Below are positions 55,092-64,000 of a DNA stretch of 64,000 nucleotides, piece by piece. This DNA is from Ceratothoa steindachneri (lineage: Eukaryota > Arthropoda > Malacostraca > Isopoda > Cymothoidae). The position numbers were made by a program, and so were the translations under genes. Location of the stretch: NCBI GenBank assembly GCA_963969495.1, contig OZ018331.1, positions 151,277,264 to 151,341,263 on the forward strand. Reading direction: 5' to 3'. The first letter of the stretch is position 1. Each line of letters begins with the position of its first letter. The notes beneath the pieces were generated by a model, which was not told the DNA's origin, made no database searches, and was given only the letters and a program-made list of their open reading frames with translations.

Positions 55092-58027
55092 TCAGTCCCA
55101 TCTAGCAGCTTCATTCATATATTTATCTAATCTATTCTTAAAACTACCCAGAGAGGAGGCTTCTATCACATGTCTAGTGAGCCTATTCCATTCACCTACC
55201 ACACGATTTGTAAACCAATTCCTCCCAATCTCCTTCCTAAACCTATACTTATCAAGCTTAAACCCATTGCTACGTGTCCTGTCATGTTCACTAAGTATAA
55301 GAACCTTACCCAGATCCCCTTTATTATATCCTTTTACCCATTTGAAGACTTCAATCAATTCCCCTCTGACTCTTCTCCTTTCCAATGTATGTAGATTTAG
55401 TTTTCTGAGCCTTTCACCATAAGGTAAGTTCCTTAGCCCACCAATCATCTTTGTCATCCTTCTCTGCACAGACTCAAGCAAATCAATATCCTTCCTATAA
55501 TATGGTGACCAAAATTGTACTGCATAGTCTAGATGAGGCCTAACTAGCGCTAGATACAGTTTTAGAATGACTTCAGCACTCTTATTGCTTACACTCCTCC
55601 TAATGAATCCCAATATCCTATTAGCTTTATTCTTAGCATTTAGGCATTGCTTTCTAGGACGAAGGTCTGAACTTACCAAATACCCAAGTCCCTCTCACAA
55701 TCGGTCCTCCCTAAATTTCTCCCATTTAATTTATAACTATTCAGTGGATTATTTCTACCTATACTAAGTACACTACATTTGTCTATGTTAAACTTCATTT
55801 GCCATTTCTCAGCCCAATTGGACAGAATGGTCAATTCCTCCTGCATTACAACAGCATCAGAATCAGCCCTAATGGCCCTACCTAGCTTAGTATCATCAGC
55901 AAATTTACTCAGGTCACTACTTATACCTATGTCAAGATCATTAATATAAATTAAGAATAGCAAGGGACCCAAAACAGATCCTTGCGGAACTCCACTGCTA
56001 ACACACCCCCACCACTCAGATTTAACTCCATCTATACTAACTCTTTGCTGTCTGTCACCAAGTCATGACTGAATCCACCTAAATATACTGCCATCGATCC
56101 CGTGTGCTTTAACTTTGCTCAGAAGCCGTAAGTGTGGCACTCGATCAAAAGCCTTACTAAAGTCCAAGTATAAAATATCATAGTTTTCATCCTTATCTGC
56201 TGCTTCATACACCTTACTATAAAAAGACAGCAAATTAGTGAGACAGGATTTACCCTTACTAAAGCCATGCTGTGATTCTTTTATCAACTTATGCTTATCC
56301 AAGTGATCCCTAATATTCCTTGCTATAATAGATTCCATCATTTTCCCTACCACTGATGTCAAACTTACTGGTCTGTAATTAGACATATTTGCTTTATCCC
56401 CTTTCTTAAATATAGGTATCACATTGGCTTTCTTCCATGCCACTGGCACAATGCCACTCTCCAATGATTTTCTAAAGATGCATGCTAGGGGCTCACTTAA
56501 CACATCCTTACATTCTTTCAAAATTCTAGGAAAGACCTCATCAGGACCGGGTGCTTTACTACTTTTGAATTTATCAATTTCCTTTGTCACTATCTTCTTT
56601 GTGATCAAGATATCCTTTAATTTCTCTTCATCATTACCCCGAAAGATCATTGACACCTCGGGTATATTTAGAGTATCCTCCTGTGTAAATACTGAGAGAA
56701 AAAAGTCATTTAGCATTCCAGCCATTGAGTCCCTATCACTCACTAATTCTCCATTGGAATCTATAAGTGGGCCTATTTTATCTCTAACCTTAGTTTTGTA
56801 TAATTGATAAAAACTTTTAGGATCTTCCTTTGCCCTATTTGCCACTTTAATTTCATAATTTCTCCTTGCTACTCTAACTAACTTTTTAACATCTCTTGCT
56901 AGTTCATTATATCTCTGCCTTAAGTGATCCTCTCCATTTTTTATTTTCCTATAAATGCCCTTTTTAATGCCAATATAATGCTTAATTTTATCTGTCATCC
57001 ATTTTGGGTCATTATTTTTAGTCCTAATTTCCTTATAAGGAATGTTAATCATCTGACCTGTAATTAATTGCTCAATTATTCTTTCATACTCCTCTTCAAT
57101 TGTAATCTCTTCCTCCTGGTGATTATTGTCTCCACTAACTGATATCATTGAATCTATTCCTGAATTGATTTCATTGCCTGGTTTCTGTACAACTGCCTCC
57201 AGGTAAGTCCTTAGCCCATTATAATTTGCTCTTCTAAAGTCAGGAATTTTAACATTGTTCATGCTACTATCAATACCATTCCATTTCATCTTGAATCTAA
57301 TTTCACAATGGTCACTATTACCCAAATTTCCTCCAATCTCAGTATCCTTAATAACTTCTTCCCTATTTGTCAGAACTAAATCCAGTATATTATTACCTCT
57401 AGTGGGTTCGTTAATAATCTGCCTCAGAAAATTATCTTGGACAACATTCAAAAATTCCTCAGCCTCCTGATCACCCACAAGAGCTTCCCAGTCTATATTT
57501 CTGTAATTAAAATCGCCCATTATACACACATGCTTACTTCTACATGCCCGTTCAATCTCCTGCCACAGAAGATTTGAAGCTTCCTTACTAAGATTTGGTG
57601 GTCTGTATAATAATCCTATGACAAGCTTGTTTTTACCTTCCTTTACATTTAGCCATAATGACTCTGTGTTATCATCTAATTTAATTGTACTGTTTACACA
57701 ACACTGGAGATTATCTTTAATATAAATAATAAGCCCTCCTCCTCTCTTCCTATTCCTATCTGTATGGAACATGTTAAAGCCCTCAATCTCAACCTCAGGT
57801 TTAAAGTGATTTCCTGCCAAATCAAGCCATGACTCTGTTATCGCAATTATATCAAAATTCTCTTCACTCGCTAACGCTCTTAAGAGATCTCTCTTATTCC
57901 TTATACTCCGACCATTTGTGTAGTATATTTTAAAGTTTTTTTTATTATTCCCATCTTCATTGCATCGTGCTTTTCTATTCCTAGTTATCTGCTCATTCAC
58001 TTGTGCATTAGTCCCCCTATAACGCAT
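55092..58027 (-). pseudogene. CR1-type ORF2: APE endonuclease and RT (copy B)
   Basis: Starts MRYRGTNAQVNEQ. Endonuclease: IYYTNGRSIRNKRDLLRAL, AITESWLD (Glu), GGGLIIYIKDN, GLLYRPPN, IMGDFNYRNIDWEAL, TRGNNILDLVL, LGNSDHCEIRF (His). RT: APGPDEVFPRILKECKDV, NVIPIFKKGDKANMSNYRPV, QHGFSKGKSCLTNLL, YLDFSKAFDRVPHLRLL. A TGA at 56,065-56,063 replaces a likely Trp codon (W-L-x-D-R), and the frame continues with GVPQGSVLGPLLFLIYINDL and FADDTKLG. A frameshift near 55,678 precedes the thumb (KQCLNAKNKANRILGFI ... PHLDYAVQFWSP). Catalytic residues of both domains are intact. Confidence 0.9.
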
Positions 58028-58125
58028 CAGTATGCCCTCTCCCTTAGCTATTCCTCTATCTCTGCATCCCTTCCATTTCCTACACCTGCCCTCTATTCCT
58101 GTTATTCCCTTACCTCTAACAGCTT

Positions 58126-59145
58126 CTAGTTTCCCACCAGTAAGGACCTAATCACACTATCCAGCTCCCCCCATAGAACCTCAACACCTGCCCGACTAAG
58201 ATGGAGCCCATCCATCGCATACAACCTCCTATTCCCGTAAAACCCACCCCAGACATCTACAAACACCAATCCTAACTCCTCACACAGTCCTTTCACATAT
58301 TCATTCAAACCAATTGCACGCGACAACCATTCTACCCCCACATCCAATCTCGGAAGCACACCAGAAACAACACCTTTTACCCTGCTTTTACTCATCCTTT
58401 CAACTAACCTTTTATACTGCTCACATAACTCACATGTACCCACCTTCTTTACATCATTCACTCCCACATGCGTAATCACAACTGCATCCCTCTCACACCC
58501 AGAAACCAGCCTATCATACCTCTCGCAAACATCACTTACACCAGCACCCGGCAGACAAACTCTCATTCCCTTTCACATGCTATCACTCAACTTCCTATCT
58601 AAATACCTAATCTGAGAGTCACCCATCACTAGCACCTCAGTCATTCTCCTATTCTGTCTTGGCCTAACATTACCCTCCCTCCTGCTCTCAGTCACACTAC
58701 CACCCATCCTGCTTTCATCCACAATCACACCAGGCAAATCACTTTCACACTCTTCCTCTCTCAGGACATTGAATCTGTTAGTCAACCTAACAGGTTCTAT
58801 GTCCCTCTCATTCACACACCTAACCTGTCCTAACTTATCTATCCTATCCATTTTCACCCACCATTCATCATCACTCACAACTTCCACACTGTTCCCAGTC
58901 CTAGCCCTATCTTCCACCCTCTTAGCACTAATCTCACCCTTCAATCGCACACTTGCATCTCTTCTCACCTCAAACACCAAATCATTCAACCTCTTACATT
59001 CCCCATTCAACCTCCTAACCTCCCCTTCCAGAAAACACACACGGCATTCAGTTACATTCACTCTCCTTTCAACTCCACATGCATCACACACCACATACAC
59101 ACTACTTTCAAACGGCATGCTCTCACCATCTATACAAACAGCCAT
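58126..59145 (-). pseudogene. CR1-type ORF1: zinc-ribbon-like N-terminus and SGNH esterase-like domain (copy B)
   Basis: Starts MAVCIDGESMPFESS at 59,145. Residues ~20-40: VCDACGVERRVNVTECRVC (two C-x2-C pairs), then a heptad-like helix (LEGEVRRLNGECKRLNDLV), a linker, LTNRFNVLREEE, and VLVMGDSQIRYLDRKL (GDS block I, ~residue 180). A single in-frame TGA (58,575-58,573) interrupts it, and the same frame continues: VCLPGAGV, DAVVITHVGVNDVKK (GxND), GVVSGVLPRLDVGVEW, YAMDGLHLSRAGVEVL (DxxH). All SGNH blocks are intact apart from that one stop. ~339 codons. Confidence 0.88.
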
Positions 59146-59352
59146 ACTCTCAGAAATTTACTAAGGAAAAAGTTAACACTCACCAAAAAAAATTCTTGCT
59201 CAGGATTGCTGCCAGTTATCTTCCCCAAAAGTATTAATCACTAATGTATTTATTACACAGTGATTGATGTATTAAATAAATACAAGAAAAACTATACACC
59301 CAAATCAGTATTATATCCCAATCTTACAATGAGAATCAAGAGCTTCCTGCAA

Positions 59353-59458
59353 GACAACATAACATAACATAACATAATTACACGGATGACAAAAGCCACA
59401 AGGGCCTATCAAAGGTCATCCGCCTCCGTCAAAACCCACCCACAAAAAGCACCATAAC
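59353..59458 (-). mobile_element. 3' terminus of CR1-type LINE copy D
   Basis: On minus: ATGGTGCTTTTTGTGGGTGG, GGCGGATGACC hairpin, TCATCCGTG and TTATGTTATG tail. This is exactly what should follow the CCCTGGTG at 62,100 if copy A is the guide. It is therefore the outer end of copy D, separated by the insertion of copy C. Confidence 0.85.
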
Positions 59459-62099
59459 TTCTGTAGACTGGGAAAATATGATAGGAAGAGATAGAGCAAG
59501 TTGTAAGTTTATGGAGTGTTTTGAGGATAACTTTTTGATCCAATTTGTTAATAAGCCAACAAGGGGTGCCAATATATTAGATCTAATTCTTTCAAATGAT
59601 GATCACTTAGTTCAAGGATTGAGTGTAGGGGAATCATTGGGAAACAGTGATCATCAGATGGTTCGGTTTAATTTGCAAATAGTTAAGGGTAGAACAACGA
59701 CAAACTCCACGAAAATTCCAAATTTTTATAGGGAAGATTACAATAAATTACGCAGCATGCTAAATCAGATTAGGTGGGATATAGAATTCCATGGAAAGAA
59801 TACTTATGAGATGTGGGATATTTTTAAGACTATATTAAACATGGTTCAGGAACAGTGTATTCCGATGAAGTCTATTAGGAAGAAATGTAGGAAACCATTA
59901 TGGTGGAACCAAGAAATAGCTAATAAAGTTTCAGAGAAAAAAAGGGCATACCAGAGATTACAAAGTGAGAGTAATTTAGATAATTTAAACCATTATAGGT
60001 CAACCAGAAATGAACTAAATAAGATTATTAAGAAGACCAAAAGGACAGCAGAAATTAATTTAGCTAAAAATAATAATAAAGATCCTAAAAAATTCTTTAG
60101 CTATTATAGAATCAATAATCAATCTAACAGTGATAAAATAGGGCCTATTAAATATGAAGGGGTTTTGAAAGAATCTGATGAGGAAATAGTAGAGGTCCTT
60201 AATGTTCATTTTGCTTCAGTATTCACAGAAGAGAAACCAGTTAGATTAATTGATGATAATTCTAGGTCAAGGGAAGTAGTGATAAATTCTATTAATATAG
60301 ACAGAGAAGAAATTAAAGGGCTTATAATTCAGTTAAATACTAGTAAGGCATCTGGCCCTGACAACATTCATTCTAGGATACCCAAAGAAGGTGTAGAAAG
60401 TATTGCAGTAGCTCTCGAGAAGATATTTATTAGATCACTAGAGTCTGGAGAAATACCAAATGATTGGAAATTGGCAAATGTAGTGCCAATTTTTAAAAAG
60501 GGAAGCAAAGAGGACTCAAATAACTTTAGACCAGTAAGCTTAACTTCTATAGTCTGTAAAATTCTTGAGAAGATGGTTAAGAAGGGAATTTCTGATCATC
60601 TAGAGAGTAGCAGGTTAATTAATGATGCTCAGCATGGTTTTAGAAAAGATAGATCGTGTTTAACTAATTTACTGGATTTTATGGATTATGTAACTAAAGA
60701 ATTAGATAGGGGTGAGAAAGTTGATGTGATCTACTTAGATTTCAGCAAAGCTTTTGATAAGGTTCCACATAGAAGACTAGTTCATAAATTAAAGCTGCAT
60801 GGGATATGTGGGAACGTTTTAAATTGGATAACTGAATGGCTGAAAAATAGGAAACAGAGAGTTGTACTGAATGGAGTGAGGTCAGAGTGGAGGAATGTTA
60901 TTAGTGGCGTACCTCAGGGATCAGTTTTAGGCCCTTTATTATTTATAATCTATGTAAATGATCTTGGGCAAGGTGTAAATAGCAAAGTGTCAATTTTTGC
61001 TGATGACACTAAATTGGCAGCTGTAGTCAAAGAGGTTGAGGGTAGCTTTAAAGTGCAGGGTGACTTAGATAAGTTGTTAGCTTGGGCTCAGAAGTGGCAG
61101 ATGACTTTTAACCTTAATAAATGCAAAGTTATTAACATGGGGAGAGATAATAGGGAATTTAGCTATGAGATGGATGGATATTGGCTTAATTCAGTTGAAG
61201 ATGAGAAAGACTTAGGAGTGGTAGTAGATAGGTCACTGAAATTTTCAAAGCAGTGTATTGAGGCAAAAAATAGAGCAAATAGGGTACTAGGTTACATTAA
61301 AAGAAATGTTAGCTACAAGAGTAAGGAGGTCATCCTTAAACTATACAACTCTTATGTCAGGCCACATTTAGAGTACTGTATACAGGCATGGTCACCACAT
61401 TTTAGACATGATATAAACTTATTAGAGTCAGTACAAAGGAGGGCAACAAAAATAATACCATCCCTGAAGCACCTTGAATATGAAGATAGACTGAGGGTAT
61501 TAAATATGTTTTCATTTGAAAGAAGGTGTGTGAGGGGAGATATGATTGAGCTTTTTAAAATCTTTTCTGGGATGGATAAATTAGATTTCAGCAAGTTATT
61601 TGAGTTAGAAGGTAGTAATAGAACTAGAGGCCACCACTTAAAGATTAAAAAACAGAGGTGCAGACTGGATGTTAGAAAATATTTTTTCACTAACAGAGTG
61701 GTAGATTATTGGAATAGTTTGCCACCTGAGACTGTAGACAGCCCAAACTTGAATGTTTTCAAGCGCAGATTGGATGATTATATGGGGATGGAGGGTTAAT
61801 TTCTTACTTTTTGGTATGTGGATATGTTTCTTGACTCATTCCTGTGGATGCAGTTTCTTTTTATTGTATATTTTGGGGGATTTTGATTTTGTTTTTGACA
61901 GACTCCTATGGAGGCTTTAAATTATATATTGTAGATGCATGGTTGGACATTCCTATGGATTGTTAAATTGTATATTGTAGCTGCATGATCTGACAAAATC
62001 CTATGGATGCATTATATGGGTGGGATTTGATGGATACGGATGACCTTTGATAGGCCCTTGTGGCTTTTGTCATCCGTTAAATTATGTTATGTTATGTTA
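59459..62099 (+). mobile_element. CR1-type LINE copy C, 5'-truncated, inserted in copy D
   Basis: Begins within the endonuclease (AACTTCTGTAGACTGGG; homology from ~59,456) and runs to the tail AAATTATGTTATGTTATG at 62,099. Carries one hairpin module (62,039-62,079). Flanking D sequence would close to GCACCATCACCAGG with at most 1-2 bases duplicated, in line with CR1 making few or no target duplications. Confidence 0.88.
59478..61799 (+). CDS. CR1-type ORF2, intact from mid-endonuclease through RT (773 codons)
   Basis: Starts at an internal Met (MIGRDRASCKF). Contains the rest of the endonuclease (NILDLILSNDD, LGNSDHQMVRF with the catalytic His) and a full RT: ASGPDNIHSRIPKEGVES, NVVPIFKKGSKEDSNNFRPV, QHGFRKDRSCLTNLLDF, YLDFSKAFDKVPHRRLVHKL, GVPQGSVLGPLLFIIYVNDL, IFADDTKLAA (catalytic DD), thumb NRVLGYIKRNVSYKSKEVIL and RPHLEYCIQAWSPHFRHDIN, ending KRRLDDYMGMEG. 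The N-terminal endonuclease residues (Glu and GDFN) are missing because of 5' truncation, so it cannot be autonomous, but no stop has accumulated: a young insertion. Confidence 0.88.
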   Translation: MIGRDRASCKFMECFEDNFLIQFVNKPTRGANILDLILSNDDHLVQGLSVGESLGNSDHQMVRFNLQIVKGRTTTNSTKIPNFYREDYNKLRSMLNQIRWDIEFHGKNTYEMWDIFKTILNMVQEQCIPMKSIRKKCRKPLWWNQEIANKVSEKKRAYQRLQSESNLDNLNHYRSTRNELNKIIKKTKRTAEINLAKNNNKDPKKFFSYYRINNQSNSDKIGPIKYEGVLKESDEEIVEVLNVHFASVFTEEKPVRLIDDNSRSREVVINSINIDREEIKGLIIQLNTSKASGPDNIHSRIPKEGVESIAVALEKIFIRSLESGEIPNDWKLANVVPIFKKGSKEDSNNFRPVSLTSIVCKILEKMVKKGISDHLESSRLINDAQHGFRKDRSCLTNLLDFMDYVTKELDRGEKVDVIYLDFSKAFDKVPHRRLVHKLKLHGICGNVLNWITEWLKNRKQRVVLNGVRSEWRNVISGVPQGSVLGPLLFIIYVNDLGQGVNSKVSIFADDTKLAAVVKEVEGSFKVQGDLDKLLAWAQKWQMTFNLNKCKVINMGRDNREFSYEMDGYWLNSVEDEKDLGVVVDRSLKFSKQCIEAKNRANRVLGYIKRNVSYKSKEVILKLYNSYVRPHLEYCIQAWSPHFRHDINLLESVQRRATKIIPSLKHLEYEDRLRVLNMFSFERRCVRGDMIELFKIFSGMDKLDFSKLFELEGSNRTRGHHLKIKKQRCRLDVRKYFFTNRVVDYWNSLPPETVDSPNLNVFKRRLDDYMGMEG

Positions 62100-64000
62100 T
62101 CACCAGGGGAAGACAAAATCAAAGTCCCCCACAATATAATATAACGGATGACAAAAGCCACAAGGGCTCATCATAGGTCATCCGAGTCAAGCGGCCTCTT
62201 TTCCAAGGCACCCAAACTCCCAGGAAAACTACATCCAGAGGATTGCATCCAGAAACAAGGGTATCACCAATCAAGGCTTGTCAAGAACTAAATCATGCAG
62301 CTATAGATATATACAAACAATATTAATATATACAAAACTTAGGAACCATCACAACCTTCCCTTCCCATAAACTCATCCAACCTACTCTTAAATACATTTA
62401 GATTTGGACTACCTACTACCCTCTGCGGCAATTTGTTCCAGAAGTCTACCACTCTATTGGTGAAAAAATACTTTCTTAAATCCAACCTACACCCTTGCTT
62501 TTTAATTTTCAAGTGGTGACCTCTAGTCCGATTTCCATCATCTAACTCAAAAAACTTGCTAACATCCAATTTATCTATCCCAGAAAAAATTTTAAAGAGC
62601 TCAATCATATCCCCTCTCACACACCTCCTTTCGAACGAGAACATATTTAATACCCTCAGTCTATCTTCATATTCAAGGTGCCTCAGGGAAGGAATAATCT
62701 TTGTTGCCCTCCGTTGCACTGACTCAAGAAGGTTAATATCATGTCTAAAATGTGGGGACCATGCCTGTATACAGTACTCTAGATGTGGCCTAACATAAGA
62801 GTTATAGAGTTTAAGAATAACCTCCTTACTTTTGTAACTGACATTTCTCTTAATAAAACCCAGCACTCTATTTGCCCTATTTCTTGCTTCAATACACTGC
62901 TTAGAAAACCTTAATGACTTATCTATTACTACTCCTAGATCTTTCTCATCCTCTACTGAGCTCAGCCAATGCCCATCCATTTCATAGTTAAATTCTCTAT
63001 TATCTTTTCCCATGTTAATAACTTTGCACTTATCAAGGTTGAAAGTCATTTGCCACTTATGTGCCCAGGATAATAATTTATTTAAGTCCCCCTGCACTTT
63101 AAAATTATCATTAATATCTTTAACTACAGCTGCTAATTTGGTATCATCCGCAAAAATTGACACTTTATTATTAACTGCCTCCCCAAGATCGTTTATATAG
63201 ATGACAAATAATAATGGACCGAGAACTGATCCCTGAGGAACCCCACTGATAACATCCCTCCACTCTGACTTTACACCATTTAGCACTACCCTTTGCTTCC
63301 TGTCTTTCAGCCACTCAGCTATCCAATTTGAAACCCCCCCACATATCCCAATCATTTTTAATTTATGAACTAGTCTCCTGTGTGGTACCTTATCAAATGC
63401 TTTACTAAAATCTAAGTAAATTATATCTACATTCTCTCCTTTATCTACTTGATCTGTTACAAACTCCAGAAAGTCTAGTAAGTTAGTCAAACATGATCTA
63501 CCTGATCTAAACCCATGCTGAGCATCGCTGATTAACCCCTCCCTCTCTAGATGTTGGCAAATCCCTTTTTTAACTATTTTCTCAAGAATTTTACAGACTA
63601 CAGGAGTTAGGCTAACCGGTCTAAAGTTATTTGGATCCTCTTTACTACCCTTCTTGAAAATGGGGACTACATTCGCTCTCTTCCAATCATCGGGTATTTC
63701 TCCATATTCCAATGACCTAGTATATAACTTGTCCAGAGCTATTGAGATACTTTCTACCCCTTCCTTAAGTATCCTAGAATGAATATTATCAGGGCGGGAG
63801 GCCTTGGTAGTATCTAAATCACCTATTAGTCCTTTTATCATCCTCCGATCCACGCAAATGTTAGTAAACACCTCTTTTCCTGACCTATGAGTACTATACA
63901 TAGGACTATTTAGTTTCTCTTTTGTAAATACTGATGCAAAATGACCATTTAGTACCTCAACTATTTCCTCATCAGTTTCTCTCACAAACCCTTCATTTTT
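62100..64000 (-). mobile_element. CR1-type LINE copy D, body (continues beyond window)
   Basis: The minus-strand 3' UTR with hairpin module 1 (GGATGACCTATGATGAGCCC at 62,190-62,150) precedes the insertion point. Beyond is ORF2. Close to copy A by protein (EREGLISDAQHGFRSGRSC versus EREGLFSNAQHGFRSGRSC). Upstream part lies past 64,000; its terminal 106 bp are at 59,353-59,458. Confidence 0.88.
62339..63985 (-). CDS. CR1-type ORF2 reverse transcriptase, intact as far as seen (copy D)
   Basis: 548 codons from an internal Met (MRETDEEIVEVLNGHFASVF), open to the window end in the same sense. RT blocks: ASRPDNIHSRILKEG, NVVPIFKKGSKEDPNNFRPV, YLDFSKAFDKVPHRRLVHKL, GVPQGSVLGPLLFVIYINDL, IFADDTKLAA, thumb NRVLGFIKRNVSYKSKEVIL, and C-terminus NVFKSRLDEFMGREG. 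Catalytic residues are present where copy A has mutated them. Whether ORF1 and the endonuclease are intact is outside the window. Confidence 0.88.
   Translation of the reverse strand: MRETDEEIVEVLNGHFASVFTKEKLNSPMYSTHRSGKEVFTNICVDRRMIKGLIGDLDTTKASRPDNIHSRILKEGVESISIALDKLYTRSLEYGEIPDDWKRANVVPIFKKGSKEDPNNFRPVSLTPVVCKILEKIVKKGICQHLEREGLISDAQHGFRSGRSCLTNLLDFLEFVTDQVDKGENVDIIYLDFSKAFDKVPHRRLVHKLKMIGICGGVSNWIAEWLKDRKQRVVLNGVKSEWRDVISGVPQGSVLGPLLFVIYINDLGEAVNNKVSIFADDTKLAAVVKDINDNFKVQGDLNKLLSWAHKWQMTFNLDKCKVINMGKDNREFNYEMDGHWLSSVEDEKDLGVVIDKSLRFSKQCIEARNRANRVLGFIKRNVSYKSKEVILKLYNSYVRPHLEYCIQAWSPHFRHDINLLESVQRRATKIIPSLRHLEYEDRLRVLNMFSFERRCVRGDMIELFKIFSGIDKLDVSKFFELDDGNRTRGHHLKIKKQGCRLDLRKYFFTNRVVDFWNKLPQRVVGSPNLNVFKSRLDEFMGREGCDGS

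Larger units (their letters stand above)
54841..59345 (-). mobile_element. CR1-type LINE copy B, near full length (~4.5 kb)
   Basis: 3' end at 54,841 with the tail CTTATGTTCTTAT; 5' UTR up to ~59,345. ORF1 and ORF2 are in order with only one in-frame stop in ORF1 and one stop plus one frameshift in ORF2, making it the best-preserved two-ORF copy here. Its 3' end differs from copies A, C and D (ATAAGAACATAAG-type tail, no GGATGAC hairpin), so it is a separate family. Confidence 0.87.

Noticed and set aside
59353..62099. Twin-priming inversion as explanation for the minus 3' end fused to plus endonuclease-RT
   Set aside because: The plus segment runs to its own 3' tail, which twin priming cannot produce, and the minus piece completes copy D across the insertion.

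Overview
The window is eukaryotic, almost certainly from an arthropod and probably a malacostracan crustacean. It is AT-rich and intron-containing. One conserved animal gene, part of NPC1, sits among layered, mostly dead transposons. The crustacean placement rests on the CR1-type LINE 3' ends: the motif at 54,841-54,910 (two ATAAGAACATAAG-like units, then a block I recall from decapod sequences) and the TTATG-repeat tails. It is an inference.

Left part (1-10 kb): a Jockey-like LINE remnant; a 2.5 kb element with ~680 bp inverted arms; then five minus-strand NPC1 exons (4,568-7,541) with matching GT-AG borders and phases. They cover the N-terminal sterol-binding domain and first membrane helix. 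The upstream signal-peptide exon is not found, and the rest of the gene would lie left of the window. The inverted-arm element lies within the next NPC1 intron. After the gene come a near-perfect 57-bp minisatellite (seven copies) and a degenerate ~175-210 bp tandem repeat.

Middle part (10-44 kb): a DD41D mariner remnant, GA/CT-rich satellites, a piggyBac relic split by an I-like LINE, a pogo/Tigger-like MITE, a broken copy of a dispersed arthropod gene family, old I-like and Jockey-like LINE pieces, and a second, almost structurally complete piggyBac (25,200-27,770) inserted in a perfect 44-bp palindrome. A 6.7 kb structurally complete I-like LINE (29,627-36,345) is nested inside an older relative. 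Next is a CR1 copy with an inverted 5' part, itself interrupted by an I-like LINE fragment, a Tc1 element and a hAT relic.

Right part (44-64 kb): CR1-type LINEs. Copy A (+, ~47.6-52.16 kb) and copy B (-, 54.84-59.35 kb) keep both ORFs; ORF1 has a Cys-rich N-terminus and an SGNH/GDSL esterase-like domain. Copy C (+, 59.46-62.10 kb) is 5'-truncated, carries the longest intact RT frame, and sits inside the 3' UTR of copy D (-, 59.35 to beyond 64 kb). No tRNA, rRNA, CRISPR or prokaryotic gene organisation was seen. The functional content is NPC1; the rest is largely a record of successive insertions whose order can be read from the nesting.
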